A stretch of 64,000 nucleotides of DNA from Variovorax sp. EL159 (GTDB lineage Bacteria > Pseudomonadota > Gammaproteobacteria > Burkholderiales > Burkholderiaceae_C). Below are positions 61,316 through 64,000 of this stretch, piece after piece. The first letter of the stretch is position 1. The number at the start of each line of letters is the position of its first letter. Position numbers and translations under genes: made by a program. The DNA lies in assembly GCF_900100965.1 (NCBI RefSeq), contig NZ_FMUJ01000006.1, forward strand, positions 1 to 64,000, written 5' to 3'. Under the pieces are notes generated by a model that did not search any database, was not told the origin of the DNA, and was given only the letters and a program-made list of their open reading frames with translations.

Positions 61316-61996
61316 ATGCTTGCCCAAGCGCCTCGCACCTCTCTGGCGGACACCGCCGCCAACAGCATTCGCACCGAAATCTCCACGGGCCGCTGGGCCG
61401 TCGGCAGCCGCATTCCGATCGAGCCGCAGCTCGCGCAGTTGCTCGGCGTGAGCCGCGGCACGGTGCGCGAAGCCGTCAAGACGCTGGTGTCGCGCGGCCT
61501 GCTCGAAGTGCGCCAAGGTTCGGGCACCTATGTGCGCTCGGGTTTCGATCCTTCGTCCAGCCTTCAGAAGATGCGGCGCGCGAGCCTGCGCGACCAGTTC
61601 GAGGTGCGCCGCGCACTCGAAGTCGAGGCCGCCCGGCTGGCCGCCGTGCGCCATACCGCCAAAGACCTGCGCCGCCTGAACACCCTGCTCGACAAGCGCG
61701 GCGTGCCCGATGCAAGCGACAACGGCGCGGGCTTCATCGAACGCGACCTGGCCTTTCACCTGGCCATCGTCGATGTCTCGGGCAACCTGGCGCTGGCCGA
61801 AACCTGCCGCTTCATCACCGGCTACATCAAGGAAACCATCGCCAGCACGATGGGCAGCAGCCTGCCCGAGCCTGACGAGGAAGCGCACCGGTCCATCGTC
61901 GAAGGCATCGCCAGCCGCGACCCCGACATCGCCGCCGCCGCGGTGCGCGCCTTCATGGCGCCGATGATCAACGCGTTGTCGCTGGGCACGGCATGA
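61316..61996 (+). CDS. FadR/GntR-family (FCD) transcriptional regulator
   Basis: 226 residues. The GntR winged HTH (about 9-75) reads AANSIRTEISTGRWAVGSRIPIEPQLAQLLGVS, then RGTVREAVKTLVSRGLLEVRQGSGTYV. The all-helical FCD domain (about 88-215) has EVRRALEVEAARLAA, the metal-site Asp in FIERDLAFHLAIVDVSGN, and EEAHRSIVEGIASRDPDIAAAAV. The stop overlaps the CynX-type transporter start by ATGA, so it probably controls that transporter in response to its substrate. A palindrome lies directly before the ATG. Confidence 0.93.
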   Translation: MLAQAPRTSLADTAANSIRTEISTGRWAVGSRIPIEPQLAQLLGVSRGTVREAVKTLVSRGLLEVRQGSGTYVRSGFDPSSSLQKMRRASLRDQFEVRRALEVEAARLAAVRHTAKDLRRLNTLLDKRGVPDASDNGAGFIERDLAFHLAIVDVSGNLALAETCRFITGYIKETIASTMGSSLPEPDEEAHRSIVEGIASRDPDIAAAAVRAFMAPMINALSLGTA

Positions 61997-63318
61997 GCTC
62001 GGCCGCCTTCACGCCCGGCGCCACCCCGATGCGGCGCACCCAGCCTGCGTCCCCCACGTCACCCGGAACCACCGAGGAACTGCTGATCGACGCCGAGGTC
62101 GACAGCCAGCCCGCGCCGCGCCCCACGCCTGCACCCAGCACCGGCCGCCGCATCCTGCTCGGCGCGAGCGTGGTGCTGATCGCGTTCAACCTGCGGCCGG
62201 TGTTCGCCAGCCTGTCGGTGGTGCTGCCCGAAATCATCAAGGCCACGGGCCTCTCGGCCACGGCCGCGAGCCTGCTGACCACGTTGCCAATCGTCTGCCT
62301 GGGCGTGTTCGCGCCGCTCGCGCCGTGGCTGGGCCGCCGCTTCGGCACCGAGCGCACGCTGCTCGGCTGCATGGTGCTGATTCTTCTGGGCACGGTGCTG
62401 CGCGGCACCGGCAACATCCCTCTGCTGTTCCTGGCTTCGGCCATCGCGGGCAGCGGCATCGCGGTGTCGAACGTGCTGTTGTCAGGGCTGGTCAAGCGCG
62501 ACTTCGCCAAGCAGGCGGCGCTGATGATGGGCCTGTACACCATGGCCGTGTGCGGCGGTGCCGCCAGCGCCGCGGGCCTGACGGTGCCGATCGAACATGC
62601 ATTGGGCGGCGGCTGGACGATGGCGCTTGCGATGTGGGCGTTGCCGGCCGCGCTGGTCACACTGATCTGGGCGCCGCAGGCACTGCCGCTCAAGCCGGTG
62701 GCGAGCGAGTCGGGCTTTACCGTGCGCGGGCTCTGGCGCGACAAGCTGGCGTGGCAGGTCACGCTGTTCATGGGACTGCAATCGGCTCTGGCCTACATCG
62801 TGATGGGCTGGCTCGCGCCGATCCTGCGCGAGCGCGGGCTCGGCAGCGAGACGGCCGGCTACGTGGTGTCGCTGTCGGTCATGACGCAGGTGGTGACCTG
62901 CCTCGTGGTGCCGGCGCTTGCCGTGAAGCTGCGCAACCAGCGCGGCCTGGGCGTGGCGCTGGCCCTGCTCACCGTCACGGCCATGCTGGCGATGCTGTTC
63001 GCGCCGCTGGGCGGCGTGTGGTTCTGGGCCGTGATGCTCGGCATTGCGCAGGGCGGCACCTTCGCGCTGGCGCTCACGATGATCGTGCTGCGCTCACCCG
63101 ATTCGCATGTGGCCGCGCACCTGTCGGGTATGGCGCAGGGCGTGGGCTACATGGTGGCGGCCTTCGGCCCGCTGGTGGCCGGGCTGCTGCACGGATGGAC
63201 GGGCAGCTTCCGCGCATCGGCCTGGCTCTTCGTCGGGCTGGGCATCGCGCTGGTGATCGCGGGCCTCGGCGCGGGGCGCACGCGGCATGTGGGCGCGGTG
63301 ACGGTGCCCAGGCACTGA
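61993..63318 (+). CDS. CynX/NimT-family MFS transporter
   Basis: 441 residues. The first 50 are a Pro/Thr-rich cytoplasmic leader, then twelve transmembrane helices. The CynX/NimT signature is in helix 1: VLIAFNLRPVFASLSVVLPEI, followed by LLTTLPIVCLGVFAPLAPWLGRR. The second half has SALAYIVMGWLAPILRERG and GIAQGGTFALALTMIVLRS. CynX exports or imports cyanate-type anions and NimT a nitroimidazole; the true substrate here is unknown. Translationally coupled to the GntR regulator. Convergent with the M20 amidohydrolase gene, a possible functional neighbour. Confidence 0.9.
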   Translation: MSSAAFTPGATPMRRTQPASPTSPGTTEELLIDAEVDSQPAPRPTPAPSTGRRILLGASVVLIAFNLRPVFASLSVVLPEIIKATGLSATAASLLTTLPIVCLGVFAPLAPWLGRRFGTERTLLGCMVLILLGTVLRGTGNIPLLFLASAIAGSGIAVSNVLLSGLVKRDFAKQAALMMGLYTMAVCGGAASAAGLTVPIEHALGGGWTMALAMWALPAALVTLIWAPQALPLKPVASESGFTVRGLWRDKLAWQVTLFMGLQSALAYIVMGWLAPILRERGLGSETAGYVVSLSVMTQVVTCLVVPALAVKLRNQRGLGVALALLTVTAMLAMLFAPLGGVWFWAVMLGIAQGGTFALALTMIVLRSPDSHVAAHLSGMAQGVGYMVAAFGPLVAGLLHGWTGSFRASAWLFVGLGIALVIAGLGAGRTRHVGAVTVPRH

Positions 63319-63337
63319 GCGCGCCACCGCAGCTCGC

Positions 63338-64000
63338 TTACTGCAGGTAGCTTTCCGCGAGCAACGCCCAGTAGGCCGCGCCGATCGGCAGGTTGCTGTC
63401 GTTGAAGTCGTAGCCGGGGTTGTGCACCATGCAACCGCCGTGCTGGCCCGGTGCGCCGTTGCCGATGAAGAGATAACAGCCGGGCCTTTTTTCCAGCATG
63501 AACGCGAAGTCTTCGCTGCCCGTCACGGCGGGCCCCTGCGGCTCCACATGCTCGGCGCCCACCAGCTCGCGGCCGACGCGCCGCGCGAACTCGGTTTCCT
63601 CGGGCGTGTTCACCAGCACTGCATAGCCCTTGCGGTAATCGATGTGCGCCTTCACGCCGAAGCTCTCGGCCTGCGCGTTCACGATGGCCTTCAGGCGTTT
63701 TTCGAGCAGCTCGCGCATCTCGCGATTGAGCGAACGCACGCTGATCTCCAGCACGCAGGTCTCGGGAATCACGTTGTTCGCCTTGCCGGCGTGGATCGCG
63801 CCGACGGTGACGATGGCCATCTCCTGCGGATCTGCGTTGCGCGAGACGATGGTCTGCAGCGCCATCACGATGCTCGATGCGGCCACGATCGGGTCGGCCG
63901 AGCGGTGCGGCATGGCGCCGTGCCCGCCCACGCCGGTGAGCGTGACGGTGGCGTAGTCCGACGAGGCCATGGCCGCGCCCTCGCGGAACATAAGGTCGCC
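63338..64000 (-). CDS. M20-family N-acyl-amino-acid/hippurate-type amidohydrolase (partial, cut by window edge)
   Basis: C-terminal 220 residues of a zinc-dependent M20D peptidase; the frame is open to base 64000, so the start is outside. Visible are the dimerisation domain with VTLTGVGGHGAMPHRSADPI, VGAIHAGKANNVIPETCVLEISVRSL and the final catalytic strand GPAVTGSEDFAFMLEKRPGCYLFIGNG, with the metal-ligand His in MVHNPGYDFND. These are typical of aminoacylases, hippurate hydrolases and IAA-amino-acid hydrolases. It ends 19 nt from the CynX-type gene, convergent. Confidence 0.92.
   Translation of the reverse strand, partial: GDLMFREGAAMASSDYATVTLTGVGGHGAMPHRSADPIVAASSIVMALQTIVSRNADPQEMAIVTVGAIHAGKANNVIPETCVLEISVRSLNREMRELLEKRLKAIVNAQAESFGVKAHIDYRKGYAVLVNTPEETEFARRVGRELVGAEHVEPQGPAVTGSEDFAFMLEKRPGCYLFIGNGAPGQHGGCMVHNPGYDFNDSNLPIGAAYWALLAESYLQ

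Noticed and set aside
1..64000. tRNA, rRNA, insertion sequences, riboswitches
   Set aside because: None recognised on reading; intergenic regions are short and no transposase or integrase protein is coded.

Overview
The window is 64 kb of high-GC DNA that looks like the chromosome of a betaproteobacterium of the Comamonadaceae, most like Variovorax. This rests on gene content and style (Burkholderia-type two-partner secretion, OpgC, MHS and CynX transporters, many overlapping ATGA/TGATG starts, strong G/C third positions), not on a database search. I see no tRNA, rRNA, transposase, integrase or CRISPR array.

Layout. 1-11.8 kb (minus strand): a contact-dependent growth inhibition (CDI) locus in the order cdiA - cdiI - lipoprotein - cdiB, the Burkholderia bcpAIOB order. 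The toxin tip and immunity gene are visibly AT-rich. 12-17.5 kb: a membrane-protein pair, an ECF sigma / anti-sigma pair followed by an SGNH hydrolase, and an OpgC-type acyltransferase. 17.7-28.2 kb: a 2007-residue alpha-2-macroglobulin with an intact CLEQ thioester motif, then a run of small genes, including a Cys-rich/VOC fusion and a methyltransferase in overlapping reading frames. 28.2-31.3 kb: a secreted esterase divergent from two overlapping serine beta-lactamase-type genes (class D, then class C-like). 31.4-36.6 kb: a LysR regulator and a probable catabolic operon (alpha/beta-barrel protein, MHS transporter, DUF2848 protein, amidase). 36.7-40.8 kb: two GNAT acetyltransferases, an orphan contractile-tail sheath gene, DUF2277, GFA-family and LysE-family genes. 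41-44.8 kb: pbpC and a TPM-domain protein.

44.8-59.6 kb (minus strand): a 14.8 kb operon of four exported DUF11-type proteins of 204, 969, about 2426 and 1226 residues. The largest ends in a predicted outer-membrane beta-barrel. Two of the proteins end in clearly related domains with the same last strand. This is the best candidate for an undescribed surface system. 60-64 kb: a LysR regulator, a possible 54-residue protein, a FadR/GntR regulator overlapping a CynX/NimT-type transporter, and a partial M20 amidohydrolase.

Taken together the window is rich in envelope and surface functions: CDI fibre, A2M, PBP1c, OpgC, beta-lactamases, sheath and DUF11 proteins. Candidate operators are a 22-bp near-palindrome before cdiA, a GTTAC array before the beta-lactamases, a 13-mer shared by the upstream regions of the sigma gene and the DUF11 operon, and an imperfect palindrome just before the GntR gene.
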